Of a stretch of DNA of 51,317 nt, positions 8,445-16,703 are shown one piece after another. The stretch lies in NCBI RefSeq assembly GCF_009687885.1, contig NZ_BLAF01000033.1, forward strand, positions 65,177 through 116,493, in the 5' to 3' direction. The notes under the pieces are model-generated. The model was not told the origin of the DNA. It ran no database searches and was given only the letters and a program-made list of their open reading frames with translations. Made by a program: the position numbers and the translations under genes. Source of the stretch: Acrocarpospora pleiomorpha (lineage in GTDB: Bacteria; Actinomycetota; Actinomycetes; Streptosporangiales; Streptosporangiaceae). Every line of letters begins with the position of its first letter. The first letter of the stretch is position 1.

Positions 8445-9635
8445 ATGAGCCCCGAAATGGCGAAGTTGATCGCCCTGCTGCGGCAGGAGATCGGATACAC
8501 CGAACGACCGAATGGGCACACGAAGTTCGGCAAGTGGTACAACAACGTCGAACAGGATGCCGACTACTCCACGCAGGCATGGTGCGACATGTTCCTGTCG
8601 TGGGGCGCGCACAAACTCGGATACCAGGAGTGGTTCGGGCAGTTCGCCTGGACCGTCGGGCACGCCCGCTGGTTCCGCGAGCAGGGCGCCTGGGGTGACA
8701 AGCCGGCGCCGGGCGCGGTCGTCTTCTACGACTGGGACGGCTCGGGCAGCCTCGACGGCATCGACCACATCGGCCTGGTCACGGCGGTGGAAGGCAGAGA
8801 GATCACCACCATCGAAGGCAACGTGGACGGCAGCCGCGTCCGCGAGAAGTCGCGGGACCAGAGCAATGTCGTCGGGTACGGCTACCCGGACAAGATCAAA
8901 GAACGACTGCAACCGACCCAGGCCAAACCGGACTCCGAGCCCGAAGCCGTCAAACCGCCCGAGGTCATCTCCGGGGACGCGCCCGAAGACACCTCTCAAG
9001 ACCCGGCCGCCAAGGTGGCCACACGGGAGGCGCGCCCGAACTCCCACGACCACCGCGACCAGCGGAACCACCAGGGCCAGCAGAACCACCAGGGCGAGCG
9101 GGACCACCAGGGCCAGCAGAACCAGCAAGACCAGCAGAACCAGCAAGGCCAGCAGGACCGCACCGCCGAACGGCCCGCGCCGGAGAAGCACGCGAACAAG
9201 AGGACGCCCGAGAAACCACCCGCCAAGACCGCACACCCGAAATCCCAGCAGAACAACGAGGGGATCGCGGGACACCTGGCCACATTCCCCGTCTCGGCCG
9301 TCCAGCACATCCCCGCGAGCGGCATCGAGGCCCTCAACGCCCAAGCCCTGATCGCCCCCCTCCTGCTCGCGATCATCGCCTTCGGCTACGCCAGAACCCG
9401 CAGGACCCGCCTCAACGCGGTCGCCGCCGCCGAACCCCCCAGCTGGTTCGACCCCGCCGAAACAACAGCGGAGCTGCCCAGATACCCCGCCCCACCCCAA
9501 CCCCAATACCGCGGCAAACGCCGCAAGCCTGAAGCGTCCGACATCTACCGGAGCGGCGCCCTCCCCGACGCCCTCAAAGCCACCTGGGCCGAGCACTCCG
9601 ACGAACCGGCCCGCGGCCGCCACCGCAAGCGCTGA
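8445..9635 (+). CDS. CHAP-domain amidase with C-terminal membrane anchor
   Basis: 396 aa from ATG 8445 (MSPEMAKLIALLRQEIGYTE); GTG 8403 and ATG 8382 are in-frame alternatives. The CHAP domain occupies about 1-150: catalytic Cys in AWCDMFLSW (47), His in GIDHIGLV (108), then TTIEGNVDGS with the third polar residue. A charged, low-complexity linker follows, rich in Gln, Asn, His and Asp (about 205-245, units like NHQGQQ) and then in Lys, Pro and Glu. A hydrophobic helix (LIAPLLLAIIAFGYA, about 303-317) precedes a basic tail. CHAP enzymes cleave peptidoglycan peptides. No N-terminal signal peptide is visible, so export or topology is unusual. Confidence 0.87.
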   Translation: MSPEMAKLIALLRQEIGYTERPNGHTKFGKWYNNVEQDADYSTQAWCDMFLSWGAHKLGYQEWFGQFAWTVGHARWFREQGAWGDKPAPGAVVFYDWDGSGSLDGIDHIGLVTAVEGREITTIEGNVDGSRVREKSRDQSNVVGYGYPDKIKERLQPTQAKPDSEPEAVKPPEVISGDAPEDTSQDPAAKVATREARPNSHDHRDQRNHQGQQNHQGERDHQGQQNQQDQQNQQGQQDRTAERPAPEKHANKRTPEKPPAKTAHPKSQQNNEGIAGHLATFPVSAVQHIPASGIEALNAQALIAPLLLAIIAFGYARTRRTRLNAVAAAEPPSWFDPAETTAELPRYPAPPQPQYRGKRRKPEASDIYRSGALPDALKATWAEHSDEPARGRHRKR

Positions 9636-9691
9636 ACGACGGCCCTCCGAAGATCGAACTTCTCCTGATCGCCACGGTACGGCTCTTCGAC

Positions 9692-9697
9692 TTGACA
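9692..9697 (+). promoter_or_regulatory. Perfect TTGACA -35 box before the DUF11 gene
   Basis: TTGACA at 9692-9697 lies 62 bp before the DUF11-protein start, in the 123-bp gap after the CHAP gene. The -10 element is not obvious; CTCCGT or TCCGTA at 18-19 bp spacing are the best candidates. Confidence 0.3.
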
Positions 9698-9758
9698 CCT
9701 GAGCCGTTGTTACGCTCCGTAGTCGTGCGAGTGTGCACCGAGATCGGGGGATTTCTAG

Positions 9759-11498
9759 ATGATCAATACTCGGAGGGGTCGGCGTTCATTTTTGCCGGTA
9801 TTGCTGGGGTGCTTGCTCGTAGGGCTGGCCGTCGGCCTGGTGCTACCGGCGTCAGCGTCCCGCGAGGCGCAGTTGACGGTACGAGTCACTGACAACCGGA
9901 CATACGTGGCGCCATCCGCCACCGTGAGCTTCACGGTTACCGTGATCAACGAAGGAGGCGAGAAAGCCAAGGCGATCGACACCCGGCTTGAACTGGGCGC
10001 TGGACTGATTGTCTCGTCGGCCTCGGACGGCGGCTCCGCCGGCGGCGGCTCGGCGAGCTGGCCCAAGTTCTCGCTCGCCGGTGGGGCGGAGCGGGTCTTC
10101 CAGGTGGTCGCCCGGGTGCCGGACCAGGCCACCGCGGGCTTCCGCTACGAGTCCAGGGCCATGGCCACCGCCCAGGGCACCATCGCCGACGCGACCGACG
10201 AGACCTTCGTGGGCGCGCCCCAGCTGGCGGTGAGCCAGACCGACCGCGTGCAGGAGGCGGTGCGCGGCGAAACCCTCACCTACACCATCACGGTGAGCAA
10301 CCCGGGCACGCTGGCGCTCGGCCAGGTCCACCTGGTGGAGTCGGCGGGCAGCGGGCTCCAGTTCGAGTCCGCCACCCGGGGCGGCGCCTGGAACGAGACC
10401 CACCGCCAGGTGAGCTGGCCGGGCTTCGAGCTGCCGGCGGGCGCGGAGGAGAAGTTCATCATGACCGCCAAGGTGCCGGCCGACGCGAAATCCGGCCAGG
10501 TGCTGCGCACCACGGCCAGCGTGACCGCGGTCGGCCTGAGCGATCAGGCCGTGGACGAGACGCTGGTGACCGTGGCCACCGGCTTGGCGCTGAGCAAGAG
10601 CGACGACCGCGCCGACGCCAAGCCCGGCGAGGAGCTCACCTACACCATCACGGTGCGCAACACCGGCGAGGTGAACGAGCCTTCGGTCGCGCTGGTGGAC
10701 CGGTTCGGCGAGCGGCTGGAGTTCGTCTCCGTGTCAGGCGACGGCACGTACGCCGACCGCGAGGTGCGCTGGCCCGAGTTCCCAGTCAAGGCCGGGGAGC
10801 GCCGGGTGTTCTCGGTGGTGGCCCGGGTGCTCAAGAAGGGCGAACGCGATCTGGTGCGGAACGAGGTGATCGCCACCACGCCCAACGGCCGCCGGAGCAG
10901 CGCCGAGGACACCACGGTGATCATCACGCCGCCCCCGCCTCCGCCGCCGCCGAAGCCCACCCCCACCCCGAAGCCCGGACCCCCGGCGCTGAAGATCGCC
11001 ATCGAGGATGACGAGGACATCGACCAGGCGCCGCCGAAGGTGCGGGTGCAAGTGAAGGAGGACACGCCGACCGAGATCAACTGGTGCGACGACCAGGGGA
11101 GGCCCGTAGCTCAGGCGGGCCTCGGCACGGATGAGGGACAACCCGTCAAGGGTGAACCCTGCGTGCCCCGCGAGCATCCGGTCCACATCCCAGACCAAAT
11201 CGACCACCCCATCCCGGTGGATCGTGTCGACCATCCCGGCCGTGGCGATCACTTCGACCGCCCGGACCACTTCGACCACCCGGACCGCTTCGACCACCCG
11301 GACCATGGCGACGACTTCGACCAGCCCGACCACGGTCCCACCTGCTGCGACACCGGTCCCAGCTGCTGCGACACGGCCGGGCCCCTGCTGCCGCAGACCG
11401 GCACGATCATGATCCCCGTCCTTGGCGCGGGCGTGATCCTGCTCACCCTGGGCGGCGTCATCCTGCTGATCACCCGCCGCCGCCGGCGCAACATCTAG
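9759..11498 (+). CDS. LPXTG-anchored DUF11 repeat surface protein
   Basis: 579 aa from ATG 9759 (GGGGGA ribosome-binding site 8 nt upstream). The signal peptide is about 1-33 (FLPVLLGCLLVGLAVGLVLPASA). Three DUF11 (PF01345-type) beta domains follow at roughly 35-150, 150-275 and 275-390, with ETLTYTITVSNPG and EELTYTITVRNTG marking the second and third. A polyproline hinge (PPPPPPPPKPTPTPKPGPP) and an acidic stretch (EDDEDIDQ) come next. Then a His/Asp-rich stalk (about 468-525, repeats of DHFDRPD type) and a twice-repeated TCCDTGP/SCCDTAGP. The sortase signal LPQTG is at 544-548, followed by a membrane helix and RRRRR. It should be covalently attached to the wall by a class E or F sortase not encoded here. 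Confidence 0.92.
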   Translation: MINTRRGRRSFLPVLLGCLLVGLAVGLVLPASASREAQLTVRVTDNRTYVAPSATVSFTVTVINEGGEKAKAIDTRLELGAGLIVSSASDGGSAGGGSASWPKFSLAGGAERVFQVVARVPDQATAGFRYESRAMATAQGTIADATDETFVGAPQLAVSQTDRVQEAVRGETLTYTITVSNPGTLALGQVHLVESAGSGLQFESATRGGAWNETHRQVSWPGFELPAGAEEKFIMTAKVPADAKSGQVLRTTASVTAVGLSDQAVDETLVTVATGLALSKSDDRADAKPGEELTYTITVRNTGEVNEPSVALVDRFGERLEFVSVSGDGTYADREVRWPEFPVKAGERRVFSVVARVLKKGERDLVRNEVIATTPNGRRSSAEDTTVIITPPPPPPPPKPTPTPKPGPPALKIAIEDDEDIDQAPPKVRVQVKEDTPTEINWCDDQGRPVAQAGLGTDEGQPVKGEPCVPREHPVHIPDQIDHPIPVDRVDHPGRGDHFDRPDHFDHPDRFDHPDHGDDFDQPDHGPTCCDTGPSCCDTAGPLLPQTGTIMIPVLGAGVILLTLGGVILLITRRRRRNI

Positions 11499-11522
11499 AG
11501 GCCGCGACGGCACTACCGCGAC

Positions 11523-11555
11523 GAGCTCCCGGCGACCCCGGGAGCTCTTCGTTTT
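11523..11555 (+). terminator. Rho-independent terminator after the DUF11 gene
   Basis: GAGCTCCCGG (11523-11532) pairs perfectly with CCGGGAGCTC (11538-11547), followed by TTCGTTTT. It separates the surface-protein gene from the LuxR regulator. Confidence 0.85.
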
Positions 11556-11667
11556 GGACCCTGGTCACCATCGCTCCGGCCATTTACGATTCCTAGGCCC
11601 GCTGGGTGAACGTTCAACCGGATCACGGCGTCACTTCTGTGGCACACGTGAAAGGGGGTGACGTCAG

Positions 11668-14316
11668 GTCGACAGGGTCACCAGTCGTGCCCGGCTCGTC
11701 GGCGAGCTGGAGTCGGCCCTCCGCGACACGCCGAAGACCGTCCTCATCGTCGGTGCGGCCGGCCTCGGCAAGACCCATCTGCTCGGCGAGCTGACCGCCA
11801 GGGCGACGGGTTTCCGCGTGCTGCGCGGCCGCGCCCGCGAGCTCGACGAAGGTCTCGCGTACGCGCCGCTGGTGGACGCGATCGAGTCGCTGGGCCGCGA
11901 CAAACGTTCCCAGACCGGCCTGTGGGAGCTCTACGACGCGATCGACCGCGCCGCGCTCGGCCACCCCGCCAACCAGACCCCCGGCCACCCGGTGGCCGCC
12001 CCCGCCGTCCTGGCCGCCCAGCTGCTGGAGTCGCTGCCGGGCCGCACCCTGCTGGCCATCGACGACATCCACCACGCCGACGCCGACACGCTCCGCCTGC
12101 TCGCGGCCCTCCCCCGCAGCGCCCCCAGCCTGGCCATCCTGTGTACGGCCCGGCACGTCCCGGCCCTCGACGTGGACCAGACCGTGCGGCTGGAGCCGCT
12201 CACCCGCCAGGAGGTCAGCGCGCTGATCACCAGCCTCCTGGACCGCACCCCCAGCGACAACATGATCGACCGGGTGCACAACGAGAGCGGCGGCAACCCC
12301 TGGTTCGTCCGGGAGTCGGTGCTGGCCCTGGTGCAGGGCGGCGCGGTCCGCTCCCCCGACCCGGACGCCCGGCGCGGCGCGATCCTGTCCCGGGTCTTCC
12401 AGCGCGACCGGCCCGGCCGCGACCTGGCCCGGGTGCTGGCCACGCTGGGCCGTACCCGCGACACCACCGCGATCGACACGCCCGGCACCCTCGAAGCCGT
12501 GGCCGAGCTGGCCGGTCTGGACGCCCGGGCGGGGGAACGCGCCCTGATCGGCCTGGTCCGCGACGGCGTGCTCGTCTACACCGGCGACGGGTACGCCTTC
12601 GCCCACCCGCTGGTCGCCGAGGCACTCTACGACGACCTGAACGCGGGCGAGCGCCGCCGCCTGCACGCGCGCATCGCCGAACTGCTGCACCGCCAGGGCC
12701 TGACCGGCGCCCGCCGGGTGCTGGAGTGGGCCACCCACCTGGCCGAGGGCGGCCCGCCCGCCGCCGCGCTGGCCGCGATACTGCGCGCCGCCGAGCTGAC
12801 CCGGTGGACCGCGCCGCTGTCGGCCGCGCACTGGTACGGCCGGGCCGCCGAAGTCGCCGACGACGCCGGCCAGCGCGGCGACCTGCTGGCCCGCCAGTCA
12901 ATGTCCTTCTGGAAGGGCTCCCGCCCCGCGCTGGCGCTCAACTCCGGGCAGCGGGCGCTGGCGCTGCTGCCCGCGGGGCGGCGGCGCACCAGGACCTCCT
13001 ACACGGTGGTGGGCGCGGCGCACGCGATGGGCTGGTACGACGTGGCCCTGACCATCGCCGCCCAGCAGATCCCGCGCGCCGACGACCCGACCGCGCTGCT
13101 CGCCCAGCGCGCCCTGCTGCTGGCCGAACTCGGCCGCCCGCTCGGCGATCATGTCAAGCAGGCCTGGGACGGCCTGGCCGGCTGCCCGCCGGAGGACCGG
13201 ATCATCACCGCGGGCTGCCTGGCCCTGCGCGCCCTGCTGGACGGCGACTGGACCGAAGCGGAGCGAGCCGTCGACGAGCTGCTCGGGTTCGCCGCCGCGC
13301 TCCCGCCGGGGGCCCGGCTGGCGGCGCTGGAATCGGCCGCCCACGTGACGAGCACCGCCGGGCTGCGGGCCCGCTCGACCGCCCTACTCGAGCAGGCCGA
13401 GCAGATCCACCGCGGCCTGGGCTGGCATGACATCGCCGGGCAGAACGTCCGGGTGCAGGCGCTGATCCGGCGGCTGGCCGGGGAGTGGGACCGGGCGCTC
13501 GCCGACATCCAGGCCGGCGCCGGGCCGCTGGCGGAGGCCGGGCTGCTGGAGAACCACGGCCTGCTGCGCAACATCGAGCTGGACATCCTGCTCGACCAGG
13601 GGCGATACGAGGAGGCCGCGACCGTCCTGGACGATCCGCCGCCGGTGTGCGCCACCCATGCCGGGCTGCGGCACACCATGCGCGCCCGGCTGGCGCTCGG
13701 CCTGGGGGACCTGGCGGCGGCCCGCGGCTGGGCGGACCGGGCGCTGGCGGCCGGGATCGCCGACGTGGCCCATCGCGCGCTGGCCGTGCGGGTGCTGATC
13801 CACGCCGCCGCCGGGGATCGTGAGAGCGGGCGGCTGGCCGCGGCCCGGCTGGACGAGGAGAGCGCCAACGGCACGCCCCGGGCCAGGATGGCCGCCGACC
13901 TGGCCATGGGCTGGGCGTTCGAGGACACCGACAGGGCCGGGGCCGCGCTGGAGCGGGCCAGAGCCGACGGGCTGCCGTTCGAGGAGGCCAGAGCCCGCCT
14001 CGTGCTGGGCACGATCGGCGACCACGCCCAGCTGACCCGCGCGCACACCGCCTTCAACGCGCTCGGCGCGATCCCGTGGCGGGACCGCGCCGCCCGCCTG
14101 ATGCGCGGCGCCGGCCTGGCCCCCGCCGGAGCACTGACTCCGACCGAGCGGCGGGTGATCGAGCTGGTGGCGGGCGGCCTGAGCAACCCCCAGATCGCCG
14201 ACGAACTGCACTACAGCCGCAAGACCGTCGAGGTCTACCTGACCCGGGTGTACGCCAAAACCGGCTTCAAATCCCGGGTCGAACTCGCGCTGGCAGTCGA
14301 ACGCGGCGAGCTGTGA
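11668..14316 (+). CDS. Large ATP-binding LuxR-family regulator (LAL), GTC at start position
   Basis: About 882 aa. The P-loop VGAAGLGKTHLL (28-39) and Walker B LLAIDDIHHAD (about 128-138) mark the AAA/NACHT-like ATPase. A long alpha-helical TPR-like middle part follows. The C-terminal LuxR helix-turn-helix (LTPTERRVIELVAGGLSN, YSRKTVEVYLTRVYAKTGFK) lies at about 824-875. The in-frame GTG at 11818 comes after the P-loop, so it cannot be the true start. Upstream, AAGGGGGTGA (11652-11661) is a nine-of-ten match to the ideal Shine-Dalgarno and also contains the in-frame stop TGA (11659-11661). Six bases later the frame reads GTC GAC AGG GTC ACC (xDRVTSRARLVG), the classic N-terminus of such proteins, but with GTC where GTG is expected. 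LAL proteins activate transcription upon ligand and ATP binding; the target is unknown. Confidence 0.85.
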   Translation, partial: VDRVTSRARLVGELESALRDTPKTVLIVGAAGLGKTHLLGELTARATGFRVLRGRARELDEGLAYAPLVDAIESLGRDKRSQTGLWELYDAIDRAALGHPANQTPGHPVAAPAVLAAQLLESLPGRTLLAIDDIHHADADTLRLLAALPRSAPSLAILCTARHVPALDVDQTVRLEPLTRQEVSALITSLLDRTPSDNMIDRVHNESGGNPWFVRESVLALVQGGAVRSPDPDARRGAILSRVFQRDRPGRDLARVLATLGRTRDTTAIDTPGTLEAVAELAGLDARAGERALIGLVRDGVLVYTGDGYAFAHPLVAEALYDDLNAGERRRLHARIAELLHRQGLTGARRVLEWATHLAEGGPPAAALAAILRAAELTRWTAPLSAAHWYGRAAEVADDAGQRGDLLARQSMSFWKGSRPALALNSGQRALALLPAGRRRTRTSYTVVGAAHAMGWYDVALTIAAQQIPRADDPTALLAQRALLLAELGRPLGDHVKQAWDGLAGCPPEDRIITAGCLALRALLDGDWTEAERAVDELLGFAAALPPGARLAALESAAHVTSTAGLRARSTALLEQAEQIHRGLGWHDIAGQNVRVQALIRRLAGEWDRALADIQAGAGPLAEAGLLENHGLLRNIELDILLDQGRYEEAATVLDDPPPVCATHAGLRHTMRARLALGLGDLAAARGWADRALAAGIADVAHRALAVRVLIHAAAGDRESGRLAAARLDEESANGTPRARMAADLAMGWAFEDTDRAGAALERARADGLPFEEARARLVLGTIGDHAQLTRAHTAFNALGAIPWRDRAARLMRGAGLAPAGALTPTERRVIELVAGGLSNPQIADELHYSRKTVEVYLTRVYAKTGFKSRVELALAVERGEL

Positions 14317-14317
14317 C

Positions 14318-14432
14318 ATGGCCGCGCCTCCGGCACGGCGGGCTCGGCCGCCTTCAGCCTGCGTCTTCCCTCGTCACTCCGGCCGCTCCGCGACCTGCGT
14401 TCCTCAGTCCAGACACAGGCGCGGCCGAGCTG
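14318..14432 (+). repeat. Dispersed repeat, copy A (about 107 bp with terminal inverted repeats)
   Basis: GGCCGCGCCT (14320-14329) is inverted as AGGCGCGGCC (14417-14426), and GCTCGGCC (14342-14349) as GGCCGAGC (14423-14430). The segment matches 23148-23266 on the other strand at about 90 % by eye, including about 25 identical bases starting CGCGACCTGCGTTCC. It starts directly after the LuxR stop codon. Confidence 0.75.
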
Positions 14433-14483
14433 TAGGGATCTCCCTACTGGGCCCGGCGGGCAGCCGGGCGACAGGATTCTCGC

Positions 14484-15809
14484 ATGGGGATCCTGGAGTA
14501 TGCGGACAAGGTGTGGCGGGGCTCGGTGCAGGCCTACGAAGTGCCGCTCGCCGAGTTACGCGCCAGTGGCGCCCAGGAGGTCGCCGAGGGCGTGGCCATG
14601 TGGCCCGCGTTCGGCAACGTGTACGCCATCCGGGGGGAAGCCGGTCTAGCGCTTTTCGACACAGGTAACGCGATGGACGCCCCGGCCATGCACCGGGCCG
14701 TGCGTTCCTGGTCGACCGAGCCGGTCCGGTACGCGATTTTCTCGCACGGACACTTCGACCATGTGGGGGGAATGGAGTGTTTCGACGAGGAGGAGGGCTC
14801 CCGGCCAGTCGTCGTCGCACACGAGGGGGTAGCGACCAGGTTCGCCCGATATGCCAGGACCGCCGGGTACAACTCGGTGATCAATCAGCGGCAGTTCGGG
14901 TTCGCCCAGATGCACTGGCCGGCCACTCATCGCGTACCGGACCTGACTTACCAGGAGCGGCTGACCCTCTCGCTCGGTGACGTCACCTTCGAGCTGCGCC
15001 ACGCGCGCGGCGAGACCGATGACGCCACCTGGGCGTTCGTTCCTGAGCACGGCATCCTGCTGACCGGCGACCTGTTCGTCTGGGTGACGCCCAGCGCCGG
15101 GAACCCGCAGCGGGTGCAGCGGTACCCCGACGAGTGGGCGGTGGCGCTGCGCACGATGGCGACCCTGGACGCGGAGCTGCTGCTGCCCGGCCACGGCCTG
15201 CCCATCTCCGGCTCCATCCGGGTCCGCCGCGCCCTGGTCGACACGGCCGACTACCTGGACAGCCTGGTCGAGCAGACCCTCGACCTGATGAACGCGGGCG
15301 CTCGCCTCGACGAGATCCTGCACACCGTCAAACCACCCCTGGAGCTCTCGCAGCGGCCCTACCTGCAGCCGTACTACGACGAGCCCGAGTTCATCGTGCG
15401 TAACATCTGGCGGCTTCACGGGGGCTGGCACGATGGCAACCCGGCCAACCTGAAACCCGCGCCAGACGCGGTTTTCGCCCGCGCCATCGCCGAACTCTCG
15501 GCGGGCGCGGGCACGGTGGCCGGGCGGGCGGTGGTCGCGGCGGCGGAGGGTGATCTCCGGCTCGCCTGCCAGCTCGCCGAACTGGCGGTCCAGGCCGAGC
15601 CGGACGACCACAAGATCCACGAAATCCGGGCCCGCGTCTACGCCCTCCGCGTCCAGGAGGAGCCCGGCGCGATGGCCCGCGGCGTCTACGCCTGGGCCGC
15701 CGCCGAATCCCGCAGCAAGGTCACCGGCAGCGACCTCCTCGACGTCTACCACGAGGTCACCGACGGCCGCATGTGGTGGATCCCCGCCGGCACCGCCGAC
15801 CGGAACTGA
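14484..15809 (+). CDS. Metallo-beta-lactamase-fold hydrolase, alkyl-sulfatase-like
   Basis: 441 aa from ATG 14484. The zinc motif SHGHFDHVGG gives H88, H90, D92 and H93. RHARGETDD, LLTGDLFVW and LLPGHGLPI supply later metal ligands. The C-terminal third (about 330-425, rich in Ala, Leu and Glu) resembles the dimerisation region of SdsA/BDS1-type alkyl sulfatases (QPYYDEPEFIVRNIWRLHGG, residues about 291-310). No signal peptide, so it is likely cytoplasmic. An alkyl or aryl sulfate-ester substrate is inferred from family only. It runs convergent with the GNAT gene, whose stop is 12 bp away. Confidence 0.85.
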   Translation: MGILEYADKVWRGSVQAYEVPLAELRASGAQEVAEGVAMWPAFGNVYAIRGEAGLALFDTGNAMDAPAMHRAVRSWSTEPVRYAIFSHGHFDHVGGMECFDEEEGSRPVVVAHEGVATRFARYARTAGYNSVINQRQFGFAQMHWPATHRVPDLTYQERLTLSLGDVTFELRHARGETDDATWAFVPEHGILLTGDLFVWVTPSAGNPQRVQRYPDEWAVALRTMATLDAELLLPGHGLPISGSIRVRRALVDTADYLDSLVEQTLDLMNAGARLDEILHTVKPPLELSQRPYLQPYYDEPEFIVRNIWRLHGGWHDGNPANLKPAPDAVFARAIAELSAGAGTVAGRAVVAAAEGDLRLACQLAELAVQAEPDDHKIHEIRARVYALRVQEEPGAMARGVYAWAAAESRSKVTGSDLLDVYHEVTDGRMWWIPAGTADRN

Positions 15810-15821
15810 TCGGCGAAGCGG

Positions 15822-16667
15822 TCAGAAAAGGACTGAGGTGAAGGTGTCGACCTCGCGGAAGCCGACCTTCTTGTAGGCGGCGCGGGCCGGGAGGTTGTAG
15901 TCGTTGACGTAGAGGGTGACGATCGGGGCGAAGTATTTGAGGGCCTGTTCGACGACGGTGGCCATGCCGGTGGCGGCGTGGCCGCGGCCCCGGTAGAGGG
16001 GGTCGACCCAGACGCCCTGGATCTGGCAGGCCTGGGGGGTCACGGCGCCGATCTCGGCTTTGAAGATGACCTGGCCGTCCTCGATGTGGGCGTAGGAGCG
16101 GCCGATCCTGATGAGTTCGGCGACGCGGGAGCGGTAGAGGGCGCCGCCGTCGCCGTTGTCGGGGGAGACGCCGACCTCCTCGGTGAACATGGCGACGCAG
16201 GCGGGGAGCAGGGTGCCGAACTCCTCGGGGCGGACGCGGCGGACCTCGGGGTCGGGAGCGACCAGAGGGGCCGAGGAGGTGGCCATCACGGGCTGGGCCC
16301 AGCGGATGGCTCTGGCCCGGCCCCAATGGGGTTCCAGGCGCTCCCAGAGCAGCTCCACCGCGGCCGACGGGCCGACGATGGAGGAGCAGCGGCGGCCCTG
16401 CTTGCGGGCGCGGTCGGCGAAGGCGTGCACGGCCTCGCGGCCGACGTTGACCGGGACCAGGTTGGCCCCGGCGTAACACAGGGAGATCAGCCCGCCGCGC
16501 GGGCCGAATCCCCACATCTGACCGCCGAGCCGGGTGGGGTTGAGACCGACGGCTCTGACCCGTGAGGCGACGAAGACGTTGGCGACCGGATCGGAATCGA
16601 GGAGCCCCAGCACCTCATCTCGATCGTTGTCGTCCAGCACGCGCGACGCCGAAGTGCGCAGCATCAC
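15822..16667 (-). CDS. GNAT-family N-acetyltransferase with DUF4081-type N-terminal half
   Basis: 281 aa if translation starts at GTG 16667 (ATG 16664 is the next codon). No ribosome-binding site is visible, but TAGGCT ends 7 nt before 16667, which fits a leaderless transcript. The C-terminal half is a GNAT fold: CQIQGVWVDPLYRGRGHA (acetyl-CoA pyrophosphate loop RGRGHA), then VTLYVNDYNLPARAAYKKVG. The N-terminal half (LLDSDPVANVFVASRV) matches actinobacterial two-domain GNATs. In mycobacteria a related gene sits beside ispG. Here ispG is 4 kb away with unrelated genes between. Confidence 0.87.
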   Translation of the reverse strand: MMLRTSASRVLDDNDRDEVLGLLDSDPVANVFVASRVRAVGLNPTRLGGQMWGFGPRGGLISLCYAGANLVPVNVGREAVHAFADRARKQGRRCSSIVGPSAAVELLWERLEPHWGRARAIRWAQPVMATSSAPLVAPDPEVRRVRPEEFGTLLPACVAMFTEEVGVSPDNGDGGALYRSRVAELIRIGRSYAHIEDGQVIFKAEIGAVTPQACQIQGVWVDPLYRGRGHAATGMATVVEQALKYFAPIVTLYVNDYNLPARAAYKKVGFREVDTFTSVLF

Positions 16668-16703
16668 GGGGCCAAGCCTACGCGACGACCTCGATTTTGG
16701 TAG

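Noticed and set aside
9040..9160. Repeated CAGCAGAACCA-like units as a CRISPR or tandem array
   Set aside because: They encode the Gln/Asn-rich linker of the CHAP protein; no spacers or regular direct repeats.
8313..9698. Long minus-strand frame (461 codons) opposite the CHAP gene
   Set aside because: Composition is Val/Gly/Arg/Leu repeats mirrored from the Gln/Asn-rich linker; no motifs. The plus strand has a clear CHAP domain.
11220..11330. Repeated GACCACTTCGACC units as a non-coding repeat
   Set aside because: They encode the His/Asp stalk of the LPXTG protein in frame.
11658..13430. Frame starting GTG 11658 as the LuxR start
   Set aside because: It translates to Arg/Pro-rich nonsense, and its start lies inside the Shine-Dalgarno. 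The P-loop is in another frame.
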